Positions 1-10,353 of a stretch of 38,793 nt of DNA are shown one piece after another. The position numbers and the translations under genes were made by a program. The DNA is taken from positions 1-38,793 of the forward strand of contig PAKY01000037.1 of assembly GCA_002706885.1 (NCBI GenBank), given 5' to 3'. Within the stretch, counting starts at the first letter, position 1. Every line of letters starts with the position of its first letter. The stretch is from Phycisphaerae bacterium. GTDB lineage: Bacteria > Planctomycetota > Phycisphaerae > Phycisphaerales > UBA1924. The notes under the pieces were generated by a model, which had not been told where the DNA came from, searched no databases, and saw only the letters and a program-made list of their open reading frames with translations.

Positions 1-9
1 CGATCAGAG

Positions 10-1176
10 ATGACGCAAGAGGTAGAACGGAACGAAATGAAAGACCCTGAAAGACGAATTGACGCGGATTTCGACCCCGATCGTGCGGTTGAAGTGGACT
101 ACGAGGAAGCGGCGCCCCCTGAAGGGGGCAAGCAGCGGCACGCGAACGACGAGGACATCCAGCGGGCGGTTGATGAGCTCATCGAGCGTGTCAATGGCGG
201 GAGGCCTCCATCGCATGATCGTCGTCATGTCCGGGACATGATCACGGCGGCGCTCAAGCTCATCCCGGACGGGCGGCACACGGGCGAACTCAAGCTCATG
301 GCGGCGGCAACAAAGGAGCTCCGGTACGCGTACCGGGTGTTCGGGCAGTACCCCGAGCCGCACAAGGTCTCGATCTTCGGCTCGGCGCGTACCCCGGTGG
401 ACCATCCGGACTACCAGTCGGCCCGCGAGTTCGGCAAGATCATGGCCGAAGCGGGCTGGATGGTGATCACGGGCGCGGGCGGCGGGATCATGCAGGCGGG
501 GCACGAGGGGCCGGGCCGAGCGAAGAGCTTCGGCGTGGCGATCCGCCTGCCGTTTGAGCAGGAGACGAACGAATTCATCCGCGGCGACGACAAGCTGATC
601 AACTTCCGGTACTTCTTCACGCGGAAGCTGATGTTCTTGAGCCAGTCGGAGGCTGTGGTCTGCTTCCCGGGTGGGTACGGCACGCTCGACGAGGCGTTCG
701 AGACGCTGACTCTCATTCAGACGGGGAAGGCGCCCATCGTGCCGCTTGTGCTCCTCGACGGCGAGGGCGGCGACTACTGGACCGGGTTCACGCGGTTTGT
801 GACCGACTTCCTTCTCAAGAACCGGATGGTCAACGAGGAGGATCTCGACCTGTACTACCACGCAACGAGTCCCGCCGACGCGGCGGAGCACGTCAAACGG
901 TTCTACCACAACTACCGCTCGTGCCGGTACATCCGCGACGAGCTGGTGATCCGGATGAACAGACGTCTGAAGCCCGAATCGATCGAAGCGCTGAACGAGG
1001 AGTTCCCGCGATTGATCGCCGAGGGGCGGATCAATCCCGTGGAGGCGCGGGAGGTCGAGGCGGTGGACCTCGAGTCGCCGCGTATCGCGTTCCACCACAC
1101 GCGGCGCGATTACGGCTTGCTCCGTCGGATGATCGATCGGATCAACGAGTTGCCGACCGAGGGCGAATCGGCGTGA
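10..1176 (+). CDS. LOG-family Rossmann-fold protein (putative nucleotide 5'-monophosphate phosphoribohydrolase)
   Basis: A 388-residue cytosolic protein. The central part (about residues 118-300) is a LOG/TIGR00730-type Rossmann domain: GAGGGIMQA at about 155-163, FTRK at 203-206, and the family signature PGGYGTLDE at 220-228, which carries the catalytic Glu. Family members hydrolyse nucleoside 5'-monophosphates to base plus ribose 5-phosphate; older annotations call them lysine decarboxylases, which is not supported. It is longer than the usual 180-250 residues, with an acidic N-terminal extension of about 110 residues and a C-terminal extension of about 90, as in larger LOG subfamilies such as PpnN. 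The start at 10 is the first in frame; an ATG at 37 is an alternative because the upstream region is outside the window. The stop overlaps the next gene by 4 bases (GTGA), implying translational coupling. The substrate is not known. Confidence 0.88.
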   Translation: MTQEVERNEMKDPERRIDADFDPDRAVEVDYEEAAPPEGGKQRHANDEDIQRAVDELIERVNGGRPPSHDRRHVRDMITAALKLIPDGRHTGELKLMAAATKELRYAYRVFGQYPEPHKVSIFGSARTPVDHPDYQSAREFGKIMAEAGWMVITGAGGGIMQAGHEGPGRAKSFGVAIRLPFEQETNEFIRGDDKLINFRYFFTRKLMFLSQSEAVVCFPGGYGTLDEAFETLTLIQTGKAPIVPLVLLDGEGGDYWTGFTRFVTDFLLKNRMVNEEDLDLYYHATSPADAAEHVKRFYHNYRSCRYIRDELVIRMNRRLKPESIEALNEEFPRLIAEGRINPVEAREVEAVDLESPRIAFHHTRRDYGLLRRMIDRINELPTEGESA

Positions 1177-2207
1177 CCATCGGCGCCGCCTGGTTTCGAG
1201 CCTTTCTGAGCTTCGCCTGCCTGGTCTTCGTTGTTGGTGTTCCGGGCTGTGGTTCGGGTGGAGGCGACGACTCCCAGCGTGTCCTCCACGCCGACCCGCT
1301 GCGGAGCGAGTTGGCGCCCTCAGACGGTCGCGAGGGCGTTCGGCTGCTGACCTGGTCGACGAACGCCGACAGCTCGCGACTTGCGGTGGCGCTGCATCGC
1401 TACATGGACGCCGAGTCGCTGCTCGAGCCGATAGTGGTCGATCGCTGGAGGCAGGCGGGTTTCCGGGTGATGACGGCGCCGCTCGTCGAGGTGGAGAGCG
1501 TCCGCCGGACGGTCGGCGCACGCGGCGCGTCGCAGCAGCGATGGCTCGGTCAGCCGGCGGCATGGACGCCGCTGATCGAAGGTCTGGCGTCCGCGGGGAG
1601 TGTGACGGACGGCGCCGCGACGGTGGCGTTGCGCGGGGCGTCGCCGAGGCTGATCGGGCGGGGATGGGAGGCGGCTCGCCCCGTGTCGGGCAACGGCGCC
1701 GCGGAGGCCGAGTTCTGGCTCGAGCTCGTGCCGCAGTTGCGTGATGCGGTCGATCCGTTCGCGATCGTCGGGCTCGATCCGGCGGGGCGGGGCGGGGGGA
1801 ACACCGCGCTCGGCGATGGGCTGGTGTTTCGACGCCTGCTGCTTCGAACCGCGTTGCCGCGAGGGATGGCATTGATCGTTGTGCCGGAAGAGCCCGGAGC
1901 TGACTGGGCGAGCATCCTCGACGCTGGCAGCGGGGTGATGGAGGCGTCGATCGGGTCGAATGCGGACGTTGCCGGGCCGTCATCGGACGGTGTCCGCGTC
2001 TCTGGGGCGGCTTCCGGGTCGGTCGCGGCTTCGCCTTGGGACGGCGGCGCGGCGTTGCCTTCGCCGGTGGTCGGCGTGCCGCTCGGCTTGCAGACATTGA
2101 CGACGGACGCCGCTGGCGCGGTGACGGGGAAGTCTCCGCGGGCGGTGGTCGTGATCGCTCCAAGTCTTGCGGAGAGGTTCACGCTTCTCGGCGCCGCGCC
2201 GCGTTGA
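1173..2207 (+). CDS. Putative lipoprotein of unknown function
   Basis: A 344-residue protein starting with GTG inside the stop of the LOG gene (GTGA overlap), so it is likely coupled to it. The N-terminus has a hydrophobic stretch ending in VPGC (Cys26), a somewhat atypical lipobox, followed by a Gly/Ser/Asp-rich linker, so a lipid-anchored exported protein is inferred. The body is Ala/Gly/Val-rich with no motif I recognise. A region around residues 40-75 mentions no catalytic signature, and the C-terminal third is low in complexity. Longer in-frame extensions upstream (from 921) run antisense-like through the LOG gene and lack a signal peptide at the start, so the GTG at 1173 is preferred. 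Function unknown. Confidence 0.72.
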   Translation: MTIGAAWFRAFLSFACLVFVVGVPGCGSGGGDDSQRVLHADPLRSELAPSDGREGVRLLTWSTNADSSRLAVALHRYMDAESLLEPIVVDRWRQAGFRVMTAPLVEVESVRRTVGARGASQQRWLGQPAAWTPLIEGLASAGSVTDGAATVALRGASPRLIGRGWEAARPVSGNGAAEAEFWLELVPQLRDAVDPFAIVGLDPAGRGGGNTALGDGLVFRRLLLRTALPRGMALIVVPEEPGADWASILDAGSGVMEASIGSNADVAGPSSDGVRVSGAASGSVAASPWDGGAALPSPVVGVPLGLQTLTTDAAGAVTGKSPRAVVVIAPSLAERFTLLGAAPR

Positions 2208-2261
2208 GCGATCCGGCCCGGATTGAACGGCTACGCTCTCGGCCCCGAAGTCTGCCACGCC

Positions 2262-3374
2262 ATGAGTCAAAGACCTCCGATTGCTCTTCTTGCCCTCGAT
2301 GCCGCCGCGGTCGCGGTCGGCCTCGGGCTGTTGTTTGCCTTTGAACAAACCGGCGCGGCGGTCGCTCTGGTGTGGATCGCTCTGGGGGTGTACATCCTCA
2401 TCCGGGGAGCGGACATGATGGTTCGAGGCGCGGCGCGGCTTGCGACGCTGCTCGGCGTGTCACCTTTCCTGGTCGGGCTGACGGTGGTTGCGTTTGGGAC
2501 GAGCGCCCCGGAACTCGCGGCCTCTGTGGGCGCGACGCTGAAGGGTGAGGGACCGATCGCGATCGGGAACGTGCTTGGCTCGAACATCGCGAACCTCTGC
2601 CTGATCCTCCCGCTGACGGGGCTCGTCCGCACCATCGTGGTCAGGCCTGAAGTTCTGCGGTTCGATCTGCCGCTCATGATCGTGGTGTCGATCCTCGCGT
2701 CGATCCCGATTCTCGACGGGTTCGTCTTCCGCGATGAGACCGGGGCGGTCTCTCCTGGCGTCATTTCCCAGCTCGAGGGCGCCGTGCTCGTGGCGGGTCT
2801 TGGCGTTTATGTCTGGTTCAGCGCGCGGACGGGGCGGGTGACGGCTGAAGACATCGAGGCCGAGGTCGAGTTGGAACTGGGGGCGCCGGTCGATCGGCCC
2901 GTGGGCACAGCGCGGAGTGTGTTCGCGCACCTACTGCTCACGTTGGTCGGGCTTGGCGGTCTGATCCTCGGGGCGGAACTGCTCGTTGATGGTGGCAAGT
3001 CGATGGCGTCTGCGGTCGGGATGTCGTCTGCGGTCATCGGGCTGACGGTGGTCGCGATCGGGACATCGATCCCGGAGCTCGCGTTTTCGGTGCGGGCGGC
3101 GCAGCGTGGTCAGTCGGAGCTTGCGCTCGCGAACGTGCTGGGGTCGAACGCGTTCAATCTGCTGAGCGTGCTGGGGATTGCCGCAATCGTCGATCCGATC
3201 GTGGTGCCTGAAGAGGCGGCGCAGCGTGACGTCTGGGTCATGCTTGCGATCTCGACGCTCGTCTGGCCGATCGTTCTGGTGCGCCGGAAGCTCGGGCGCC
3301 CGGAAGGGCTCACGCTGCTGGCGATTTACGCCGTCTACCTGGCGTTCGTCGTCTGGCCCGCCACGGCGGGTTGA
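2262..3374 (+). CDS. Calcium/sodium antiporter (CaCA family, YrbG-like)
   Basis: A 370-residue polytopic inner-membrane protein with the two inverted alpha-repeats of the Ca2+/cation antiporter superfamily. Repeat 1 has GTSAPEL (79-85) and GNVLGSNIANL (102-112); repeat 2 has GTSIPEL (267-273) and NVLGSNAFNL (291-300). The Glu in each GTSxPE motif and the Asn in each GSN motif are the ion-coordinating residues in characterised exchangers. A charged cytosolic loop lies at about 188-218 between the halves. Length and duplication match the bacterial YrbG/K+-dependent Na+/Ca2+ exchanger group; the exact ions are not provable from sequence. The ATG at 2262 is chosen because the protein then begins directly before the first membrane helix; an in-frame TTG at 2223 adds 13 unremarkable residues. 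There is no clear Shine-Dalgarno site, and a TACGCT hexamer lies at 2232-2237. It converges on the HlyD gene. Confidence 0.93.
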   Translation: MSQRPPIALLALDAAAVAVGLGLLFAFEQTGAAVALVWIALGVYILIRGADMMVRGAARLATLLGVSPFLVGLTVVAFGTSAPELAASVGATLKGEGPIAIGNVLGSNIANLCLILPLTGLVRTIVVRPEVLRFDLPLMIVVSILASIPILDGFVFRDETGAVSPGVISQLEGAVLVAGLGVYVWFSARTGRVTAEDIEAEVELELGAPVDRPVGTARSVFAHLLLTLVGLGGLILGAELLVDGGKSMASAVGMSSAVIGLTVVAIGTSIPELAFSVRAAQRGQSELALANVLGSNAFNLLSVLGIAAIVDPIVVPEEAAQRDVWVMLAISTLVWPIVLVRRKLGRPEGLTLLAIYAVYLAFVVWPATAG

Positions 3375-3384
3375 ACGGCGTCGA

Positions 3385-4986
3385 TCAGGCGTCGCTTGCG
3401 ACCGGAATGCCCGGGCCGCGACGGCCACGGGTCGGGGCCTGCGGGTTGCCGTCTTCGTCGACGCTGTACCCCGCGCGGGTCAATGCGGCTTCGTCCCACT
3501 CGCGCTTGGTGATCTCGCCGGGCCTTGCCGAGCGGAGCAGGATGCGTTCGCCCTCGTCGATGCCCGCGGTGATTTCGGCGAAGAGGTCGCTTCGGCGGCC
3601 GACGCCGACGGGACGGCGCTCGTAGCCCTCGGCGGACTCGACATAGACAAAGCGGACGGGGCCGTCGCTGAAGACAGCCTGGACGGGGACGGTCAGGGCA
3701 CCATCGACCTCGCCAAGCGTGATGCGGGCCTCGCATCGCATGGAGGGCTTGAGGTCGACGCCTTCGCGCGGCGTGAGCTGGACCTTGACGGTGTACTCGC
3801 GGCGGTTCGGGTCGCGCCAGCCGCCGCCTTCGGCGAGTACGCCGACCGAATCGACGACGCCCTCGACCATGGCGTTGCCGGCGGCCTCGACACGGACGGA
3901 GGCGGTCTGGCCGGGCCGGATTCGGCCGGCCATCGATTCGTGGACCTTGACGGAAGCGACCATTTCGGATGTGTCGGGGAGGACGATCAGCAGATCGTTC
4001 TGACGGACCTGTCGACCGATTGAGAGTGGGCCTTCGTTCTGGTTGCGCCAGTTGTCGCTGTCGAGGCTGGTGCCGTAGACGACGAGGCCTGAGCGGGGGG
4101 CGACGATCTCGCAGGCACGCAGTTGCTGACGCTGACCCTCGAGGCGTTCTTCGCGGCGGGCGAGCTGAACGGCGCGGTTCTCTCGTCGAGACGCCTTGTT
4201 CTTGAGGTTGATGTCGTTGGCCTTCTCGACGCGGACGAGTTCCTGCCTGGCTTCCTCGAGGTCGCTTTCCTTCTGGGCGCGGTCTGCCTTGGTCTGGTAC
4301 TCGGTGTAGACCCTCAGGTCGAGCTTCGCGTTGCTCGCGGCGGCTTCGGCTTCGAGGAGCGCGATCTCGTCGCGCTGCCATTCGTCGTAGCTCAGGAACT
4401 TCCGTTCGTAAAGGTCGCGGCTCTTGACGATCTTCTCCTGAAGCCGTTCGAGGTCGCGGGTCGTCTTTTCCACGGCGGTGTTGCGTTCCGCGAGCTGCTT
4501 GGTGTGGTCGCCTGAGACCCACTGCTCGAGGGCGAGTTCGGCGAGATCGACGGCGAGCTGGGCCTTGCGGAGGTTGGCGGCGTTGTCGGAGATCTGGATC
4601 TCGTACTCGCTCTGAGCGGCTTCGAGGTTGAGCTTCGCTTCGCTGTACTGGAGTTCTTCTTCCTCGAGCTCTCGCTTGATCTCGTCCTCGTTCAGGCGAA
4701 CGAGCACATCGCCTTCCTTGACGCGCGAGCCCTCGGGGACGATCTCCACGATCGAGGTGGTGCCCTCGACGCGGCTGCGGATCTCGACCTTGTTGCGGGA
4801 CTGGAGTTCGCCCGTCGCGAGCGTGGTGATCTCGAAGTCACGGTTCGAGACGCGGGTGATCTCGCTCGAGGTCGTGGACGCGGTATCGGAATCGCCGCAC
4901 CCGGAGAGCACCGAAGCTGAGGCGGCGGCGCCGACAACGAGGGCGATCGTGGTGGGACGGAGGAGTGTTCGTAGACTGGTTCGCAT
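3385..4986 (-). CDS. HlyD-family periplasmic adaptor lipoprotein
   Basis: A 533-residue protein with a lipoprotein signal peptide (lipobox LSGC, Cys30). It continues with an N-terminal barrel/lipoyl half-motif (about 55-100), a long charged alpha-helical coiled-coil hairpin (about 100-290), the returning lipoyl half (CEIVAPRSGLVVYG region), a beta-barrel domain (HESMAGRIRPGQTASVRV region) and a membrane-proximal domain. This is the order of RND/MacA-type membrane fusion proteins, which bridge an inner-membrane pump and an outer-membrane channel. The ATG at 4986 is preceded by AAGGG about 9 nt upstream; the frame is open further 5' but lacks a signal peptide. No ABC or RND pump and no TolC-like gene lies beside it, which is unusual: the partners must be encoded elsewhere. 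The C-terminal 50 residues are polar and probably disordered. Confidence 0.9.
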   Translation of the reverse strand: MRTSLRTLLRPTTIALVVGAAASASVLSGCGDSDTASTTSSEITRVSNRDFEITTLATGELQSRNKVEIRSRVEGTTSIVEIVPEGSRVKEGDVLVRLNEDEIKRELEEEELQYSEAKLNLEAAQSEYEIQISDNAANLRKAQLAVDLAELALEQWVSGDHTKQLAERNTAVEKTTRDLERLQEKIVKSRDLYERKFLSYDEWQRDEIALLEAEAAASNAKLDLRVYTEYQTKADRAQKESDLEEARQELVRVEKANDINLKNKASRRENRAVQLARREERLEGQRQQLRACEIVAPRSGLVVYGTSLDSDNWRNQNEGPLSIGRQVRQNDLLIVLPDTSEMVASVKVHESMAGRIRPGQTASVRVEAAGNAMVEGVVDSVGVLAEGGGWRDPNRREYTVKVQLTPREGVDLKPSMRCEARITLGEVDGALTVPVQAVFSDGPVRFVYVESAEGYERRPVGVGRRSDLFAEITAGIDEGERILLRSARPGEITKREWDEAALTRAGYSVDEDGNPQAPTRGRRGPGIPVASDA

Positions 4987-5162
4987 GGTGGGTGTCCCTT
5001 TCACGAGGCGGCGGGGCGGTCGTCGTTCGATCCGTCCTTGGATTCGACGGGCGTCGGCCGGGCGATTCAGCGTTCCATACCTCGCGGTGTGGTCAGGGCG
5101 CCCGCGCAGCACAAGCCCTCGCGGATTGTTGGCTCCATTGGTGGAACGGATGAGCGGCGAAA

Positions 5163-5870
5163 ATGTTGCAGTCGTTTGATCGGATCGTGATCGTTACCGC
5201 GGCGACCGCGGAGACGCGGGCGGTTGCCCGCGGGCTGGGAGTCGAGGAGATTCCGCAGCGACGATCGCTGACGTTCGTTCGCGAGCGGTTCGGGGTGCTC
5301 GAAACGGGGGTAGGGAAGGTCAACGCGGCGTCGGCGGTGGCGCTCGCGTCTCGTGAATTGTCTGGGGCCGCGGTGCTGAATGTGGGTGTCTGCGGGACGC
5401 TGTCGCCGGAGGCGTTTGGAATCGGGGCGGCGGTCCTGGGAATGCTGAGCATCCAGGCGGACGAAGGGGTGGCGACGCCAGACCGGTTTGTCACGTGCGC
5501 CGAACTCGGGTTCCCGCATGGTGGAGCCGGAGTCGCGGAGGGCGAGGCTCCGACCGCGACGGTGGCCGCGGACCTTCGCCCGATCGTCGACGGCGAGGGC
5601 GTGATCGCAACGGTGTCGGCGGGGGCGGGGATCGACGGGCTGGTGACCGATCGTCGTGACCGAGTTGGCGCCGTCGTTGAGGCGATGGAGGGCGCCGCGA
5701 TCGGGCAGGTGTGCCGGGAGATCGGCGCTGCGTTCGCGGAGGTTCGCGTCGTGAGCAATACGACCGGCGACCGGGCGGGGCAGGCGTGGGACCTTCCGAC
5801 CGCGCTCGCGCGGATTGAACGGCTCGTCGCGTCGATCGCGTCGGTGGAGGTTGATCGCACCGGAGGGTGA
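5163..5870 (+). CDS. mqnB: Futalosine hydrolase
   Basis: A 235-residue cytosolic enzyme of the nucleoside phosphorylase/MTA-SAH nucleosidase fold. It is predicted to cleave futalosine to hypoxanthine and dehypoxanthine futalosine in the futalosine route to menaquinone. Supporting motifs are TGVGKVNAA near residue 40, NVGVCGTL near 78, ADEGVATPDRF near 100 and, near the C-terminus, EAMEGAA and VVSNTTGDR...WDL, which form the purine- and ribose-binding site and the catalytic Asp region in MqnB proteins. Length fits the family (about 220-240). The ATG at 5163 has no strong Shine-Dalgarno site. Other mqn genes are not in the window, so the pathway is inferred. A general MTA/SAH nucleosidase is the alternative, but the DEGVATP motif favours MqnB. 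Confidence 0.85.
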   Translation: MLQSFDRIVIVTAATAETRAVARGLGVEEIPQRRSLTFVRERFGVLETGVGKVNAASAVALASRELSGAAVLNVGVCGTLSPEAFGIGAAVLGMLSIQADEGVATPDRFVTCAELGFPHGGAGVAEGEAPTATVAADLRPIVDGEGVIATVSAGAGIDGLVTDRRDRVGAVVEAMEGAAIGQVCREIGAAFAEVRVVSNTTGDRAGQAWDLPTALARIERLVASIASVEVDRTGG

Positions 5871-5885
5871 GCGTGGTTGGTGTGG

Positions 5886-5891
5886 TACATT
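5886..5891 (+). promoter_or_regulatory. Possible -10 element (TACATT) for the GNAT gene
   Basis: TACATT fits the TAnnnT pattern recurring upstream of genes in this window. It lies 23 bases before the ATG at 5915, leaving room for a short leader that contains the AGGAG Shine-Dalgarno site at 5904-5908. No convincing -35 box is visible. Confidence 0.35.
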
Positions 5892-5914
5892 CGCTCCGTA
5901 CCCAGGAGCTGATC

Positions 5915-6472
5915 ATGACGGTCGCTGAGCCGGTTGTTCGCGAGGCGGTGGAAAGTGATTTTGAGCGGATCGCCGAGATCACGAACGCGTGGATCGCGAA
6001 GGACGCTGCGCACTTCGCGCTCGGGGCGATGCCGTTGGCGGAGTATGTGTCCTCGTGGCGGCGGGATGAGCGTCGCCACCCGTGGTTTGTCGCGACCGAT
6101 GGCGGCGTAGTGATCGGGTACGCGAAGTCGTACGACTGGAAGACGCGCGGCGCGTATCGGTGGACGTGTGAGATCGGCGTGTACGTCGACGCGGAGCGCC
6201 GTCGGTCGGGCGTGGGGCGGGCGCTGTATCGAGCGCTGTTCGCGGAACTCGAGCGTCGGGGGTTTCGGACGGCGCTCGCGGGGATCACGCTCCCGAACGC
6301 GGCGAGCGTCGCGTTGCACGAATCGTTCGGGATGAAGCACGTTGGCACGATGCCGGCGGTTGGGTATAAGCTCGGGTCCTGGCGGAGCGTTGGCTATTGG
6401 GCGTCGCCGATTGGCGCTGGCGCGACGACGGCGCCGGCGCGGGACGCTCCGCCGCCATTTTCACGCGGCTAG
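5915..6472 (+). CDS. GNAT-family N-acetyltransferase (phosphinothricin acetyltransferase-like)
   Basis: A 185-residue acetyltransferase. The GNAT core is clear: an N-terminal strand and helix (REAVESDFERIAEITN), the central strand CEIGVYVDAERR, the acetyl-CoA pyrophosphate-binding loop RRSGVGRALY, and a late NAASVALHESFGM motif near the C-terminus. The order and the FGMKHVGTM ending resemble the Pat/Bar/YncA group, which acetylates small amines such as phosphinothricin or methionine derivatives; the real substrate is unknown. The ATG at 5915 is chosen because AGGAG lies 6 bases upstream (5904-5908); a GTG at 5867 overlapping the mqnB stop lacks a properly spaced ribosome site. The last 20 residues are Ala/Pro-rich and likely disordered. 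Confidence 0.85.
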   Translation: MTVAEPVVREAVESDFERIAEITNAWIAKDAAHFALGAMPLAEYVSSWRRDERRHPWFVATDGGVVIGYAKSYDWKTRGAYRWTCEIGVYVDAERRRSGVGRALYRALFAELERRGFRTALAGITLPNAASVALHESFGMKHVGTMPAVGYKLGSWRSVGYWASPIGAGATTAPARDAPPPFSRG

Positions 6473-6538
6473 GCGGGTGTTCGAACAGGACCCGCGTTTC
6501 GGCGCCCGCGATCGCGGCGGGTGGAAGGGGTTGTATCG

Positions 6539-8659
<2,121 letters not shown>

Positions 8660-8662
8660 GCG

Positions 8663-10174
8663 ATGGTGGGTCGGCTTGGTTTGCGGGGTGAGCTTTGGCG
8701 GCTCGTGGTGATGGTCGCGTGTGTCCTGACGTCGTTTGAGGCGACAGCGCAGGAAGTACAGAAGGGGCCGTTCACGCTTCACGAGCGGGCGGTGTCGGTA
8801 GAAGTTCCTGAAGGATGGACGCTTGAGCCGCAGCCCCTGGGTGAGGGTGTCGAGGCCCTGTTCGTCATCGCGCGGCACCCGATCAACTCCTCGGTCAGTA
8901 TCGGGTTGTTCCAGACCGATGTTCCGCACGCGGAGATGCTCGACGGCCTCGCTTCGATCTGGCGGAACGCACGGTTCAAGGTCGAGCGCGGCGAACCGGT
9001 GGAATCGTTCGCTGGGCTCGAAGGCGTCGGCGAGCGCGGGGTCATCCGGGAGCGGAACGGCGAGAGCCGGTATGTCTGGATGTTGAAGGACCTCGACGGG
9101 TCCTGGCGGCTCCAGGTGCAGTGCGGGGCGTACGAGGGCGCTCTCGACGACGCGCTTCCGGCGATAGAGCGGATCGTCAGGTCCATCGAGGTCCGTTCGC
9201 CCGACACGATCGCGCCGGTCACGGACGAACCGTCGCGGCACGACCTCGGCCTGATCGCGGTTGACTACCCGGCGAACTGGCGGCCGTACGCGGGTGAGGG
9301 CGGCGTGTCGCTTTCGAATGTCATGGTCGAGATGCCGCAGGACGGGTTCGTTCGATTCGACGTCTACCCGACCACGCTTCCGATCAATGAAGAGTTGATC
9401 TCGACCAAGGCGATGCATGCGTCGCTGGGGTTCCGTTTCGGCGAGGGGCGGGCGATCGATCAACTCGGTTCACGCGGTGGTGAGGGGATGCGTTGGCCGG
9501 TGCTCGGTGACGATGCCGAAGCGACCCATTGGTTTGAGGCGCTGGCGTGGGATCTTGGGGATGGATTTCGCGCAGAGGCTCGCGTCATGACGCCCGTCGG
9601 TCGAGAGGACTTGGTACGGCCCGGCGTCGAGTTGATGATGTCCTCGATCAACGCCGTGCGGCCGGATCAGGCGACGCCGTCTGTCGCTGAGCCGCTCGAC
9701 ATCGAGCTGCCATGGATTCGGTTTGAGTCGCCCTCGAACTGGAGCGTCGAGTCGCCAGTGGAGAGTGCTATCCCGATGGTATTTGTGGGTTCACCTCAGG
9801 ACAGCGCGATCGTCCTCGCATGGATTGAGGGCGAGTCGACTGCGAAGAAGGCCTTGTCGCACCCGTCGATCGCGAGTTGGGGCCCCCCGGTCATGGGCGT
9901 TTCGGATCAGGCGTCCATCGACCGGTTGGGATTGATGACCGGGGTTGGCGAGCGATGGACGACCGGCGATGACGCCGGGGAGGTCGAGGTGGTTCGGTTC
10001 GCCACGTCGACAGGCGGCGGTGTGCTGGTCATCGCGACTGTTGCTCCGACGAACTTCGCGGAGCTGGTCAAGCCGGGCGTCGAACTGGTGCTGGGTTCAC
10101 TCGACGTCGGGCTTGTGGACGGCGGCGAGGGGGCAGAAGCCGACGAGCCCGCCCCAAGCAAGCCGCGTTTTTGA
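8663..10174 (+). CDS. Exported protein with three tandem 154-residue repeats
   Basis: A 503-residue protein with a Sec signal peptide (hydrophobic 12-26, probable cleavage after ATAQ at 30). The mature part consists of three related domains. Each opens with a strand ending in Pro-x-x-Trp: VEVPEGW at 46-52, VDYPANW at 200-206 and FESPSNW at 354-360, a spacing of exactly 154 residues. Each closes with a hydrophobic helix-like segment: IERIVRSIEV (168-177), GVELMMSSINAV (321-332) and GVELVLGSLDV (472-482). The layout recalls PsbP/Mog1-like or DUF1795-like domains, but I cannot assign a family. The start has GGAGGGG 6 bases upstream. It lies 3 bases after acs, suggesting a shared transcript, although a functional link is not evident. 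It is likely periplasmic; function unknown. Confidence 0.82.
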   Translation: MVGRLGLRGELWRLVVMVACVLTSFEATAQEVQKGPFTLHERAVSVEVPEGWTLEPQPLGEGVEALFVIARHPINSSVSIGLFQTDVPHAEMLDGLASIWRNARFKVERGEPVESFAGLEGVGERGVIRERNGESRYVWMLKDLDGSWRLQVQCGAYEGALDDALPAIERIVRSIEVRSPDTIAPVTDEPSRHDLGLIAVDYPANWRPYAGEGGVSLSNVMVEMPQDGFVRFDVYPTTLPINEELISTKAMHASLGFRFGEGRAIDQLGSRGGEGMRWPVLGDDAEATHWFEALAWDLGDGFRAEARVMTPVGREDLVRPGVELMMSSINAVRPDQATPSVAEPLDIELPWIRFESPSNWSVESPVESAIPMVFVGSPQDSAIVLAWIEGESTAKKALSHPSIASWGPPVMGVSDQASIDRLGLMTGVGERWTTGDDAGEVEVVRFATSTGGGVLVIATVAPTNFAELVKPGVELVLGSLDVGLVDGGEGAEADEPAPSKPRF

Positions 10175-10316
10175 GCCGCGGCAAGTGGGTCGAGAGATTC
10201 GTGGAGGCGGGGTTTCGCGACGACGAGGATCGTCCGGACGATCCGGGGAGCCGACTGAAATCGCTTGCACGGGAATTTCGAAACGCCAACCCCTTTCGCG
10301 GACTTCAGAATGCCTG

Positions 10317-10322
10317 TAACGT
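10317..10322 (+). promoter_or_regulatory. Possible -10 element (TAACGT) upstream of amt
   Basis: TAACGT lies 31 bases before the amt start, leaving a short leader that holds a G-run at 10340-10346. No clear -35 box, and no sigma-54 (GG-N10-GC) signature was found in 10175-10353, which is otherwise featureless. Confidence 0.25.
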
Positions 10323-10353
10323 GCCGCATTGATCCGCCTTGGGGGGCTCACGC

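Noticed and set aside
4-2163. A 719-residue open frame on the minus strand
   Set aside because: It lies antisense to the LOG and lipoprotein genes, is extremely Arg/Pro-rich and has no domain; long chance frames are common in high-GC DNA.
5867-5914. GTG at 5867 as the start of the GNAT gene, overlapping mqnB by GTGA
   Set aside because: The GGAGG there directly abuts the GTG; AGGAG is ideally placed for the ATG at 5915, where the family's usual N-terminus begins.
10175-10353. A sigma-54 promoter for amt
   Set aside because: No GG-N10-GC pair with flanking matches was found, although amt operons often have one.
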